Shown here piece after piece: positions 37,953-46,886 of a DNA stretch of 64,000 nucleotides (positions within the stretch are counted from its first letter, which is position 1; each line of letters starts with the position of its first letter). Source of the DNA: Rahnella sikkimica (GTDB taxonomy: Bacteria > Pseudomonadota > Gammaproteobacteria > Enterobacterales > Enterobacteriaceae). Where the stretch lies: assembly GCF_002951615.1 (NCBI RefSeq), contig NZ_CP019062.1:1178001-1242000 (forward strand). The letters are read 5' to 3'. The translations under genes were made by a program, and so were the position numbers. The notes under the pieces were generated by a model. The model did not search any database. It saw nothing but the letters and a program-made list of their open reading frames with translations, and had not been told where the DNA came from.

Positions 37953-38705
37953 TCAGTTTGAAATGTATTTCACACGTCGTGGTTTAATCGTGTTGTCACA
38001 ATGAAATTGGTCATCCTTGGACACTCGGTTAAAGTGAACGTCTGATGCATTAATCCATTCATAATTATCTGTTTTTTTTGGGATGGGGTATTTTTTATAA
38101 TTTACTGTTGCGTTAGAAACCTGCACGTAAATAGCATCGTCTGTAACAATATTAGTGCGGGAACTCGATGGTGAAACCTCAAATTTTGCATTTCTTGAGG
38201 GTTCGCTGATGTTTTTATAAGCTATATAATGAGTAGAGTTTCCGTATTTATAGCTCACATCTCTAGTCGGGTAAGCAATCACATTATCACTGGCGGCATA
38301 AACGAACTTACCGTTTAGTGCAAGCACATCATTCTCCTGCATCGTTGTAACTTCGTTTTGAGGCCTTTTATCTGCTCCCTCATTACCAGCCAAAACCTTA
38401 ATTTTTTTGTTCGTGTCGTTGTAATAAACAAATCCGCCGTTGTTACAGTCCAGGTATTGCTCTAGCGTGAAAAAACGATGATCGTCAATGCGATAGACAA
38501 CCTGCGGTTCTACGTCGATTTCAACATCCCGGATAGCTCTGCCACCGGAACCGCCGGGGAAACCCGCGCCAAAACTGCCGCCTACGGTCGGGATCATTGA
38601 AACCACAACGTTCCATAATACCCATATCACAAAGATAACCACGGCAATGATCATGAGAATTTTCAACCCAAGTTCAGTGCCTTCGCTTTTCTTTTCATCA
38701 CTCAT
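37953..38705 (-). CDS. Membrane-anchored immunity-like protein, copy 2
   Basis: A 250-residue paralogue of the gene that follows it, with the same anchor and linker. The periplasmic middle differs (for example FEVSPSSSRTNIVTDDAIYVQVSN instead of LKVIGSIYDTITITNDAIY). It lies 66 bases after vgrG and 50 bases before copy 1, in one operon. Extra immunity genes next to one effector often protect against variant toxins of neighbours, which is an inference here. Its leader sequence (38706-38770) is repeated before copy 4 at 45566-45630. Confidence 0.72.
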   Translation of the reverse strand: MSDEKKSEGTELGLKILMIIAVVIFVIWVLWNVVVSMIPTVGGSFGAGFPGGSGGRAIRDVEIDVEPQVVYRIDDHRFFTLEQYLDCNNGGFVYYNDTNKKIKVLAGNEGADKRPQNEVTTMQENDVLALNGKFVYAASDNVIAYPTRDVSYKYGNSTHYIAYKNISEPSRNAKFEVSPSSSRTNIVTDDAIYVQVSNATVNYKKYPIPKKTDNYEWINASDVHFNRVSKDDQFHCDNTIKPRRVKYISN

Positions 38706-38771
38706 AATCAAGTTCCATTTTGAATTTCCGCATCCCGATTCAAACTGCCGGTGTTAATACTTACGCATCAA

Positions 38772-41276
38772 TCATTTTCCCTTAGGGAAAACAGACAAAA
38801 TCATATCGTCAACTATTTCAGATTGGGTTAATTCCGTTTCACCAGTCGCTGACGTGATGCCTTCGATGATTTTTCCATCCGGCATAGTGATCCGATAAGG
38901 GATATTACTGATGGGATGTCCCGTCAGGGCGTGGCTGACAACAAACTTTTCATCGAAGCTTTCGGGCTCAAACGATTTCATCGTACTTTGCATGCTGGCC
39001 GCGCCTTGTTTGACGATACCTGCATTTTTCACCCGCAGTTTCCCCGGACCGCCAATTTCAACGTTACCGCCTTTCAGTTTGATGTAGGCTCCGCCGCAGA
39101 TCAGAACCAGCTCGTCCTGCGCCGTCACCGTCATTTTTTTGCCGCTGGCAATATGCGTATCGTCCGTTGACCAGGTGGTGAATTTCCCGCCCTGCGCCTG
39201 AACGTCGATATCGCCTTTGGCAGCAAACATTTTGGTGCCCTGACGGCTGTAGAGGCTGATTTGCTCACCGGCCGCGACGGTGAATTTCTTCGCCGCGCCG
39301 ATATCCACCTGTTTACCGGCGGTCAGCGTCAGGCTGTCTTCGGCGTACAGCTGCATACTGTCCCCGCTGACAATACCGACGCCTTTTGGGGCGCTTAAAA
39401 GCAAAACGGCCTGCTGAAGTTTGTCGAGTTTCTGCTGAAGTAACGTTTGTTGCCGGTCGATGTCGGCGGCTAACGCCTGCGCCTGTTGCGCACTGGCCGA
39501 CAGGCTTTGCATTTCCACCCTCGCGCTGGAAAGCAGGGCTTTGGCCTGTTGCATATCCAGTTGCTGACCTCCGGCGGAGGCCTGCACATCGGCAGAAATA
39601 AACACGCCTTTACCGCCACGAACGGACACCCAGTCGTCGGTGCGCAGCTCGGCGCCGTGGCCGCGGTCTTTGCGCTTATCATCGACCAGCGCACCGAGGT
39701 TCAGCTGGCTTTTGCCGCTGGCAGGCGTTGAAAGCTTGATGTGTTCTTTGCCGCGCGTGTCGTCGAGACGCAGTTTGTTATTGGCCGGCGTGCGTATAAC
39801 GTTCCGCTTATAATTCGGTAACGCCACATGATCCGGGTGCCGTGAATCATGCAGCGCGTAAGCAATGTAAGGCCGGTCAACGTCGCCGTTCTCAAACGCA
39901 ATCGCCACGCCGGTGGAATCCAGCAGTGGCATATGGAAGCCGTAACTGTCACCGGAATACGGTTTCGCCAGACGCAGCCAGCAGCTTTCAAAACCCTTCT
40001 GCCATGCGGTGCGGTCAAAACCAAACTGCGCGCGGTATAAACCGTCGGCGTTGATATGGGCGTAAGGTTCATCCGGGTGCGCGCTGGAGATGCGGGCGGG
40101 CAGCGTGCCGGTGACGACGGGCCACGGCAGCAAAACAGGGCGATAAGGATGCTGGGTATTGCGCGGAACGGCGGTGAAGGTGACGAAATACGCCGTGTCG
40201 CGGGCGACGTTTTGAGATTCTGTGGAGACAATCAGCAGGCCGTCGGGCGCTTCCGGCCAGTCCTTGCCCGGCGTGGTGATAACCATGCCGGGGCGCAGCG
40301 TCATGCAGTTGGATTTGCCCTCGAACGTGATTTGTTCTGTGAGGTAGCGCTCCTGACGGCGTTTGGCGTACCACATGCCCTGACCGGGCTCGCTGCTGTA
40401 TTCCTTGCCCGGCTCGGGATAATACTCGCCCCAGCGGTAATCTTCGGCGACCAGCGCCGGATAGTCCGGGTTAGTGGCGGTTGTGGCCGTCATATCGCTT
40501 TGCGCAGCCGGGTAATAATCGTCGCTAACCGTCACTGACTTCGGAATGGATTTCCGGCTGACCGACATCTCCCACACCGATTCCAGCCCGCCGTCGAACA
40601 TGCCTGCCGGATTGCGGAACGTAATAGCTACAGGTTCCGGCCAGGCGTAGGAATGGTCGGCCAGCACCATGACGTCGCAGTTGTTTTCCTCATCGTATTC
40701 AAAGAAGTACGAGATACCACTGTCGGCCAGACGGCGCGCGATGTGCGCATATTCGCTTTCACCAAACTGCATCATGAATTTTTTCAGCGGGTACTGGTCG
40801 TTCAACGCAAACCGGAAATCCAGCCGGTCCATGTTGTACCGCAGGAAGGTGTTTTCGGTCATGCTGATGACGCTGTCGTTCTGGTAAATCGCGTTATTGC
40901 TGCCCTGATTTAAGCGGGTAAGACGGTGTTCCAGCGTCGCGACGTAGCGGGTCTCGTCGGCAGACGTGCTGCACTGGCGAAACTGAGTAATGACACCGGG
41001 AATAATGCGCGGTTTAACCGCTTCCCACGGTTTGCCGTCGGGATACATCAGGAACAGGGCGGAATAGTTGATGATGTGTTGGGCGGGAATGTCTTTCACC
41101 GCGCTGGTGAATTCGATTTCATAGCGCAGGATGTCACTGATGGCCTCGGTGCCGCTGAACTTGAGTACCGAGATATCCACACCGGGCTGTTGGGATTCGA
41201 GGCGCGTTAATCTGAGCTGATAATGGTTGTGGATCGGTAATTTACTGCCGGCAAGAATGTATTCCTGAATGCTCAT
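38772..41276 (-). CDS. vgrG: VgrG spike protein (TssI) with C-terminal adaptor-like domain
   Basis: The trimeric T6SS spike that carries PAAR and effector. The 834-residue protein has the gp27-like N-terminus (about 20-370), the gp5-like OB fold and beta-helix region (about 390-560), a DUF2345-type segment interrupted by a coiled coil (about 575-640, rich in Q, L and A), then beta-prism repeats. A C-terminal extension (about 775-834), HALTGHPISNIPYRITMPDGKIIEG onward, resembles the transthyretin-like domain by which some VgrG proteins bind Tle lipases. AAGGGA stands 9 bases ahead of the ATG. It is the first gene of the operon running to tssG. Confidence 0.92.
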   Translation of the reverse strand: MSIQEYILAGSKLPIHNHYQLRLTRLESQQPGVDISVLKFSGTEAISDILRYEIEFTSAVKDIPAQHIINYSALFLMYPDGKPWEAVKPRIIPGVITQFRQCSTSADETRYVATLEHRLTRLNQGSNNAIYQNDSVISMTENTFLRYNMDRLDFRFALNDQYPLKKFMMQFGESEYAHIARRLADSGISYFFEYDEENNCDVMVLADHSYAWPEPVAITFRNPAGMFDGGLESVWEMSVSRKSIPKSVTVSDDYYPAAQSDMTATTATNPDYPALVAEDYRWGEYYPEPGKEYSSEPGQGMWYAKRRQERYLTEQITFEGKSNCMTLRPGMVITTPGKDWPEAPDGLLIVSTESQNVARDTAYFVTFTAVPRNTQHPYRPVLLPWPVVTGTLPARISSAHPDEPYAHINADGLYRAQFGFDRTAWQKGFESCWLRLAKPYSGDSYGFHMPLLDSTGVAIAFENGDVDRPYIAYALHDSRHPDHVALPNYKRNVIRTPANNKLRLDDTRGKEHIKLSTPASGKSQLNLGALVDDKRKDRGHGAELRTDDWVSVRGGKGVFISADVQASAGGQQLDMQQAKALLSSARVEMQSLSASAQQAQALAADIDRQQTLLQQKLDKLQQAVLLLSAPKGVGIVSGDSMQLYAEDSLTLTAGKQVDIGAAKKFTVAAGEQISLYSRQGTKMFAAKGDIDVQAQGGKFTTWSTDDTHIASGKKMTVTAQDELVLICGGAYIKLKGGNVEIGGPGKLRVKNAGIVKQGAASMQSTMKSFEPESFDEKFVVSHALTGHPISNIPYRITMPDGKIIEGITSATGETELTQSEIVDDMILSVFPKGK

Positions 41277-41572
41277 TATTCAATTCCCTTTTCCACAGGC
41301 CGTTAGCCGGTGACTGCCTGTGCATGAGTCCGTTATCACGTCACCGCAGGCGGCGAAATGACGTGAGAAAACAAACTTAAGCCAAATTAATGTTGGCGTG
41401 ATTCTACTCAGAAACCTGACGAACAGAAGGGGTAATGTTCGGGGTTGGGCTCTTTTACGGAAATGAAGTATTTCTGAATGTAAATCTGGAGGGTTTTAAA
41501 GGCTGTTAGGAATTTTCATATAAATTATATAGATAAGTCTGATGAATAAAGACAGTGAATGCATAATTTCTG
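41277..41572 (-). promoter_or_regulatory. vgrG leader and promoter region, duplicated upstream
   Basis: About 300 bp without a gene. It holds two inverted repeats in the likely 5' leader: CACAGGC/GCCTGTG (41294-41300, 41316-41322) and TCACGTCA/TGACGTGA (41336-41343, 41359-41366). Bases 41263-41539 recur almost unchanged at 45634-45909. I cannot place promoter boxes with confidence and see no clear sigma-54 site. Confidence 0.6.
41336..41366 (-). promoter_or_regulatory. Inverted repeat in the vgrG leader
   Basis: TCACGTCA and TGACGTGA are perfect 8-bp arms separated by 15 bases, 60-90 bases before the vgrG ATG. The same repeat is conserved in the duplicated leader at 45706-45736. It could be an operator or an mRNA hairpin. 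Confidence 0.5.
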
Positions 41573-41650
41573 TTAGTGATTTCCGTATCTTTGTCTGGCG
41601 CGGAAACTCCCCCCACCTGCGTAAACCAGGGATGATTTTTTCAACCACTC

Positions 41651-41797
41651 TTTTACCGGCATTGCCCGGAACAAACGGGTCACTGTTTTGGCTTCTGCAG
41701 CTTTGAGCCGGGTGGGCGGAACAAGCAAGAGGGCTATGGCAATTTCCGACAGCGTTTCATTAGGCTTTCGGTAGTGCATCATAAGCGGATGCATCAC
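41651..41797 (-). pseudogene. Remnant of the T6SS membrane-protein gene
   Basis: The frame reads HYRKPNETLSEIAIALLLV and continues to LFRAMPVK, nearly identical to an internal stretch of the 480-residue protein encoded at 33384-34826. Both ends of the gene are missing; the frame runs into unrelated sequence below 41651. Confidence 0.8.
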
Positions 41798-41951
41798 ATT
41801 CAGTAATACGGTTTGTACCGTGCTCCGGACAGGTCACCGTGTCGTTCAGCAATGCGGCTTTCTTGCCCGCTAATTCAAAACTGGATGAGGCCGAGGAAAC
41901 TTTGCCACCGTGTGAGGTGGGATCTCCGAGTACTACGGCGAATTTGCTCAT
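41760..41951 (-). pseudogene. Truncated PAAR gene
   Basis: The first 59 residues match the intact PAAR (MSKFAVVLGDPTSHGG to ECDASAY), then the frame ends DALPKA. The join near 41,780 fuses it to the interior of the neighbouring membrane-protein gene, removing the distal Cys part. It might still be translated after tle3, but the missing KTEC portion makes a working tip unlikely. Confidence 0.8.
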
Positions 41952-41952
41952 G

Positions 41953-43994
41953 TTAATAACCATATTCCCTGGCTTTAGTTCGGATGCGTTCTTCGAATTC
42001 TGCTTTTTTTACTTCTGACAGGGTTTCTGTAGAAATAATGGATGGAATCGGCGGGACGGATAACTCACCGTTATTAAAATAGTTGTCATAGCCTTTGGTC
42101 CAGTCTGCTCTGTCCCGCAGTTCTGCCATAAATGCCTTGTCCCAGGTCGCATCACAGAAGCCGATCGGTAAATCGAAGGCGGCTACTCGCGACATAAATT
42201 CTGGGCTACTGGGCACGTGCTATGGTCGGTGGGCTGTGATATATACGCGCCTACGCGGGTGCGCCGTTCCTCGTCGGTTTCACGTCTCATCTCTGGTTCT
42301 ACTTTTGGGTAATCTCTCCCTGTAGGAAGATACTTACCGGTTGGTATCTGAATTTTTGGGTACAGCGACACATAGTTCTCGAAAGTATCGTCATTGGGGG
42401 CACCGTTTGGCTTATTTTGTCCCCATCCATCCCCTTTTTTAGAAATAGGATTTTTATCCCAATGGTCACCATTTCCTGGGCGCTTCATATCAAAGTCCAC
42501 CATCGTTGATGCCAGAATAGGTTCTTTCACCTCTTCAGCATTGATATCGATAGTTTGATAATTAGGCGTTGAGTAAGTCAGCAAATCTCCGCCATCATCC
42601 CAAAATGGTTTTCCATCTGGTAAAAGCCAGAAAGGGGTTTTGGCATTTAGCGCTCCACCACATGGGGTGGCTCGTGCCATCATTCGTTGGAATAGATGCT
42701 TTTTATGTGCTCCGAGTAATTTATGAGGTTTTTGATCAAATCCTGAATTGGGTAAACCTTGCCATCCAAGACTCAACAATGGCGATGACCCCATCACACG
42801 ATCGTGTGGGTTGCAGTAGATATAAAATCGTCCATGATTATCTCTCTCAGATATCCATCGGTCCGAAGTCGTGGTTTCTTTTCGCTGCTGTTTTTCAACT
42901 GCCGGATAGGTCCTTCCTGAAGAAACATAATCATACTCAGACATTTCAGTTGTAGTGACCTGAGGGATATTTGACTTATGTTTTATCAACGGAGTCCAGG
43001 GGCTGTTTTCTTCAGATTTCCCAACAATTAAATCTTTATATTTATCAGGCGTCAGAAAAGTTGCACGCTCAGCAATTTTATTGATGATGGCTTCCAGTGT
43101 TTGTTCGCGTGCTTTGTCAGATATAATTTCATTATCCGGCAGAGAAAAATAATCGGTCGACTTTGTTTCCATCGCATAAGGTGAATTAAGAATGAATAAT
43201 GCATCCGGTGCTTTGTTTGCAAGAGCTGCTGCCCCGAGCGCGATCATGGTTCCCTGGCTATGAGAAATAACACTCACGGTATCTCTCGGGTATTTTACCC
43301 GAATTAAATCCAGTAAATCGGCCAGCCGTTTAGCGGTATGAGCGTAATATTTACGCGGGGGTGCACTGGACAGTAAACGGTCAAAATCAGGGGCAAAGTC
43401 TTGTACCGTAATGGGAATATGGCGTAATTTTGCATTAAATCCGGTTTCCCCCCACAGAGAAACCAGATTGTTGGTGCCGTTCTGGAACGGGCCTCCGCCC
43501 CAGAACCACGGTCCTTTGGCCTGCAGCGCTTCAGGCTTCAGTCCCTGTTTTTTTAACGTGCGGTAATTTTCGTTCTGACGGTTAACCAGCGGAATGAGGT
43601 ATCTGTCTTCTTCCCCCTTTGCTGAGCGGTATCCCCAGTAAAAGCGGACTATCGGAGAGTTTCCTGCATTGAGCAGTTTTCTGTCTTTCTTATAATTATC
43701 AAAATCAGAGGGAACGTCACAATTATATTGATTGGGTTTCAAAGTATAGGGGGTTCCTTCAAGCCCTAAACGGGTATTTAATCCCTTGCAAATATTCTCT
43801 TCAGCGATTGAAAACCATTCTCCGGTAGAGTTTACTCCGTGCACAAAAATAATAATGCCAGGATAATGTGGAGGAAGTTTGCATTCAGCCCTAACTTGTA
43901 CATTCTTGGGAGACAAACTGCTCCTGAACTGTGGTTTTCCGTTGTCATCAAAGGCGCAAGATGCTTCACGCGTAGGACCGATTATTTTTTCCAT
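41953..43994 (-). pseudogene. Second Tle3-like lipase gene, frameshifted
   Basis: The 5' frame (42183-43994, starting MEKIIGPTREA) keeps the HGVNSTGEWF loop and the SHSQGT nucleophile elbow and is almost identical to the intact copy over about residues 95-290. From about 290 to 590 it diverges. Near 42,213-42,222 one base is missing relative to copy B, so the frame shifts after ISQPTDHST and ends 10 residues later. The original last 85 residues continue in another frame (41953-42216) with strong conservation. The ribosome-binding site AGGGAG is intact. It may be a recent pseudogene, or give a lipase lacking its conserved tail. A sequencing error cannot be excluded. Confidence 0.8.
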
Positions 43995-44009
43995 TTATGT
44001 ATCTCCCTG

Positions 44010-44762
44010 TTAGTTAGAAATTAACTTTACATGTGTTGGTTTAATATTATTATCACAATGAAAATGATCATCTTTTGATCTTGAAGGGTAATTAACATCT
44101 GAAGGTGAAACTAATTCGTAATTATTTACATTGTTTTGCGGGATTTTAATTTTTTTGCTGTATTTAGAGACTGTACTATCCTGTATAAAAATGGCGTCAT
44201 TGGTTACGGTTGCAATTGCATCTATGAATATTCCGCCACTGCTTGTTATATTTGATGGGTTGTTGACGTCAGTGTATCTTATAAAAAATGTTGAGTTCCC
44301 ATACTTGTAATTAACATCTCTGGTTGGATATGCAATGATGTTGTCATTGGCAGCAAAAATAAATTTACCTTTAAACGCCAACGTATCATTTACCTGGCTC
44401 ATTGATACTTCATCTTGAGGCTCTTTGTCTCCGCCTTTTGGCCCTGCGAATATCTTTATTTTTTTATTAGTATCATTGTAATAAACCAATCCACCGCTGC
44501 TACAGTCTTTGTATTTTTCAAGAGTAAAAAAACGATGACCGTCAATGCGATAGACAACCTGCGGTTCTACGTCGATTTCAACATCCCGGATAGCTCTGCC
44601 ACCGGAACCGCCGGGGAAGCCCGCGCCAAAACTGCCGCCTACGGTCGGGATCATTGAAACCACAACGTTCCATAATACCCATATCACAAAGATAACCACG
44701 GCAATGATCATGACAATTTTCAACCCAAGTTCATTGCCTTCATTTTTCTTTTCGTCACTCAT
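44010..44762 (-). CDS. Membrane-anchored immunity-like protein, copy 3
   Basis: A 250-residue member of the same family, starting MSDEKKNEGNELG, with the identical transmembrane anchor and Gly-rich linker. It is the most divergent of the four in the periplasmic domain (VSMSQVNDTLAFKGKFIFA, IDAIATVTNDAIFIQDS) and ends IKPTHVKLISN rather than RRVKYI. It lies 15 bases upstream of the frameshifted tle3 copy, the cognate immunity position. Its survival intact beside a broken toxin gene suggests protection is still useful. Confidence 0.73.
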   Translation of the reverse strand: MSDEKKNEGNELGLKIVMIIAVVIFVIWVLWNVVVSMIPTVGGSFGAGFPGGSGGRAIRDVEIDVEPQVVYRIDGHRFFTLEKYKDCSSGGLVYYNDTNKKIKIFAGPKGGDKEPQDEVSMSQVNDTLAFKGKFIFAANDNIIAYPTRDVNYKYGNSTFFIRYTDVNNPSNITSSGGIFIDAIATVTNDAIFIQDSTVSKYSKKIKIPQNNVNNYELVSPSDVNYPSRSKDDHFHCDNNIKPTHVKLISN

Positions 44763-44812
44763 AATCAAGTTCCATTTTACTGTTGGATATTGTCATTTTC
44801 GTTAACTCCCTG

Positions 44813-45565
44813 TTAGTTAGAAATGTATTTCACGCGTCGTGGTTTAATCGTGTTGTCACAATGAAAATGGTCATCCTGAGATACGTTGTTGAATTTAACA
44901 TCTGAGGAACTAATCCACTCAGGATCATCCGATTTTTTAGGAATAGAGTATTTCTGATATTGTTCTTTTCGATTTGACACCTGAACATAAACAGCATCGT
45001 CTGTGACGGTATTCGTATTGTAAATTGACGGCGAAACCTCGAATCTCGCATTTTTTGAAGGGGTGCTAATATCGGCGTATACGATAGAGTAAGTTACAAG
45101 TCCATATTTTGAATTCTCATGTCGCTCAAGGTAAGCAATTACATCGTCCCTGGCTGCATAAATAAACTTGCCAGAGAAAGAAAGAGGGCCATTAGGTTGT
45201 AAAATTGAAATTTCATCTTGGGGGTCTTGATCTGACCCTTTTGGACCAGCAAGCACCTTAATTTTTTTCTTGGTGTCGTTGTAATAAACAAATCCTCCAA
45301 GGTTACAATCCATATATTTTTCAAGCGTAAAGAAACGGTGGCCATCAATGCGATAAATAACCTGCGGTTCTACGTCGATTTCAACATCCCGGATAGCTCT
45401 GCCACCGGAACCGCCGGGGAAACCCGCGCCAAAACTGCCGCCTACGGTCGGGATCATTGAAACCACAACGTTCCATAATACCCATATCAAGAAGATAACC
45501 ACGGCAATGATCATGACAATTTTCAACCCAAGTTCAGTGCCTTCGCTTTTCTTGTTATCACACAT
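44813..45565 (-). CDS. Membrane-anchored immunity-like protein, copy 4
   Basis: A 250-residue family member starting MCDNKKSEGTELG. Anchor, linker and C-terminal RRVKYISN match copies 1 and 2; the middle shares FEVSP and TVTDDAVYVQVSN with copy 2, its positional equivalent in the other module. It lies 50 bases before copy 3, the same spacing as copies 2 and 1, which supports block duplication followed by divergence. Confidence 0.73.
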   Translation of the reverse strand: MCDNKKSEGTELGLKIVMIIAVVIFLIWVLWNVVVSMIPTVGGSFGAGFPGGSGGRAIRDVEIDVEPQVIYRIDGHRFFTLEKYMDCNLGGFVYYNDTKKKIKVLAGPKGSDQDPQDEISILQPNGPLSFSGKFIYAARDDVIAYLERHENSKYGLVTYSIVYADISTPSKNARFEVSPSIYNTNTVTDDAVYVQVSNRKEQYQKYSIPKKSDDPEWISSSDVKFNNVSQDDHFHCDNTIKPRRVKYISN

Positions 45566-45613
45566 AATCAAGTTCCATTTTGAATTTCCGCATCCCGATT
45601 CAAACTGCCGGTG

Positions 45614-45646
45614 TTAATACTTACGCATCAATCCCTGAATGCTCAT
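45614..45646 (-). pseudogene. vgrG deletion scar
   Basis: The second copy of the vgrG leader leads into ATG AGC ATT CAG, the first four vgrG codons, and then jumps directly to the sequence that follows the vgrG stop in the intact copy, giving a 10-codon frame MSIQGLMRKY. About 2.5 kb, nearly the whole gene, was removed by one deletion. Confidence 0.85.
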
Positions 45647-45970
45647 TATTCAATTCCCTTTTCCACAGGCCGTTAGCCGGTGACTTCCTGTGCATGAGTC
45701 CGTTATCACGTCACCTCAGGCGGCGAAATGACGTGAGAAAACAAACTTAAGCCAAATTAATGTTGGCGTGATTCTACTCAGAAACCTGATTAACAGAAGG
45801 GTTAATGTTCGGGATTGGGCTCTTTTACGGAAATGAAGTATTTCTGAATGTAAATCTGGAGGGTTTTAAAGGCTGTTAGGAATTTTCATGTAAATGAATA
45901 AGATAAGTCGCAGTCCGGATGTTAAGACGTCAAAATCCACGCAATGGCAGGGATGTTTTCAGGTTCGTCA

Positions 45971-46004
45971 GTCTTCATGACGTTACTTAAAACGTCATGA
46001 AGAC
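45971..46004. terminator. Perfect 14-bp inverted repeat beyond nat
   Basis: GTCTTCATGACGTT (45971-45984) and AACGTCATGAAGAC (45991-46004) flank a 6-base loop. It stands about 60 bases after the nat stop. A T-run is lacking on both strands, so it is a hairpin terminator of weak type or a protein-binding palindrome. Confidence 0.45.
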
Positions 46005-46063
46005 ATCAAAACGAATCAGCCGTTAAGTTTGTGTAGTGCTGAGGATCCCTCCGTCATCCCGAT

Positions 46064-46834
46064 TTATTGCAGTACAGGCAGAGCAAAGCGGTTTTTTAGT
46101 ACACCGGCAATTTCGTCTTTCGTCAGTTGCTGCGTTTTGACGCCATCAGCGGTGACCGTTTTGAGTACATCACCCAGCAAAATCAGGCGCCCCCCGGAGC
46201 CATGCTGCACGACCAGTAACTTCTGCACAAAAATGGCATCAGGATGGGTGGAGTTGAGGTAGTTGGCCGGCGCGAAGTCAATCCACTCCTGAGGGGAGAG
46301 GTCAAACCCGTATTGACTGGCCCATTCGCCTTCCACCTTCGCCTGTAGCAGGTACGCGTTATTCGCGTCACGGGTCAGCCGGAAAGTATCGAAATCCTGC
46401 ACGATGTCGGTATCTGTCAGGTCTAAGGCCACCGGTGCACGAATACCGTAGCTGCCGAACCCCAGATCGCAGAGCCACTGACGGCCATCTACTTCAGCAA
46501 TTAACGCCATATGCGTTTTCGGACGGCGCGCAGGGTAAAACATCGGACGCGCCGCAATGAAACGGTAGGGAATACCTAAAGCCGCCAGTGCCATGGCAAA
46601 GAGCCCGTTGACCTCATAACAGTATCCGCCCCGGCCGCGTTGCAGCAGTTTATCGGCTATGTCTTCGGGCACCAGTGAGACCCCTTTACCGGCCTGGACA
46701 TCCAGATTCTCGAAGGGCACCGAAAAGAGCTGATGGCGCATGAGTGCGTGCAGCGTGGCGGTATCGGCGGCTGCTTGTCCGGTATAGTTGATACGACGAA
46801 AATAAGTTGAAAGGTCGAAGTTCTCGCTATGCAT
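46064..46834 (-). CDS. nat: Arylamine N-acetyltransferase
   Basis: Transfers acetyl from acetyl-CoA to arylamines, arylhydroxylamines and hydrazines in the cytosol. The 256-residue protein has the catalytic triad expected of the family: Cys72 in RGRGGYCYEVNG, His108 in KTHMALIAEV and Asp123 in WLCDLGFGS. Length is slightly below E. coli NhoA (281 residues). The start has AAGGAGG 4 bases ahead. It is divergent from a MocR-type regulator, with 95 bases between the starts, an arrangement that suggests the regulator controls it. Confidence 0.92.
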   Translation of the reverse strand: MHSENFDLSTYFRRINYTGQAAADTATLHALMRHQLFSVPFENLDVQAGKGVSLVPEDIADKLLQRGRGGYCYEVNGLFAMALAALGIPYRFIAARPMFYPARRPKTHMALIAEVDGRQWLCDLGFGSYGIRAPVALDLTDTDIVQDFDTFRLTRDANNAYLLQAKVEGEWASQYGFDLSPQEWIDFAPANYLNSTHPDAIFVQKLLVVQHGSGGRLILLGDVLKTVTADGVKTQQLTKDEIAGVLKNRFALPVLQ

Positions 46835-46886
46835 AATGCCTCCTTATCTGATCAGGTCAGACACTATAGAAGGAGCACATCATTGT

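Larger units (their letters stand above)
41651..45909 (-). repeat. Degraded duplicate of the vgrG-immunity-tle3-PAAR module (copy A)
   Basis: This segment repeats, in the same order and orientation, the region from about 33,980 to 41,539. It keeps the vgrG leader, two immunity-like genes and most of tle3. It lacks vgrG except for four codons, lacks the PAAR C-terminus and the bulk of the membrane-protein gene, and has a frameshift in tle3. A unique spacer of about 110 bp (41540-41650) separates the copies. Confidence 0.85.
45566..46063. other. Gap with vgrG deletion scar, duplicated leader and a palindrome
   Basis: About 500 bp without an intact gene. From 45565 upward it holds the immunity-gene leader, the deletion scar (45614-45646), the duplicated vgrG leader up to 45909, a unique stretch, and a perfect 14-bp inverted repeat at 45971-46004 just past the nat stop. 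Confidence 0.7.

Noticed and set aside
41540..41650. Unique spacer between the two T6SS modules; the GC-rich stretch looked at first like a type I-E CRISPR repeat.
   Set aside because: Only a vague likeness, present once, with no array of spacers or cas genes nearby.
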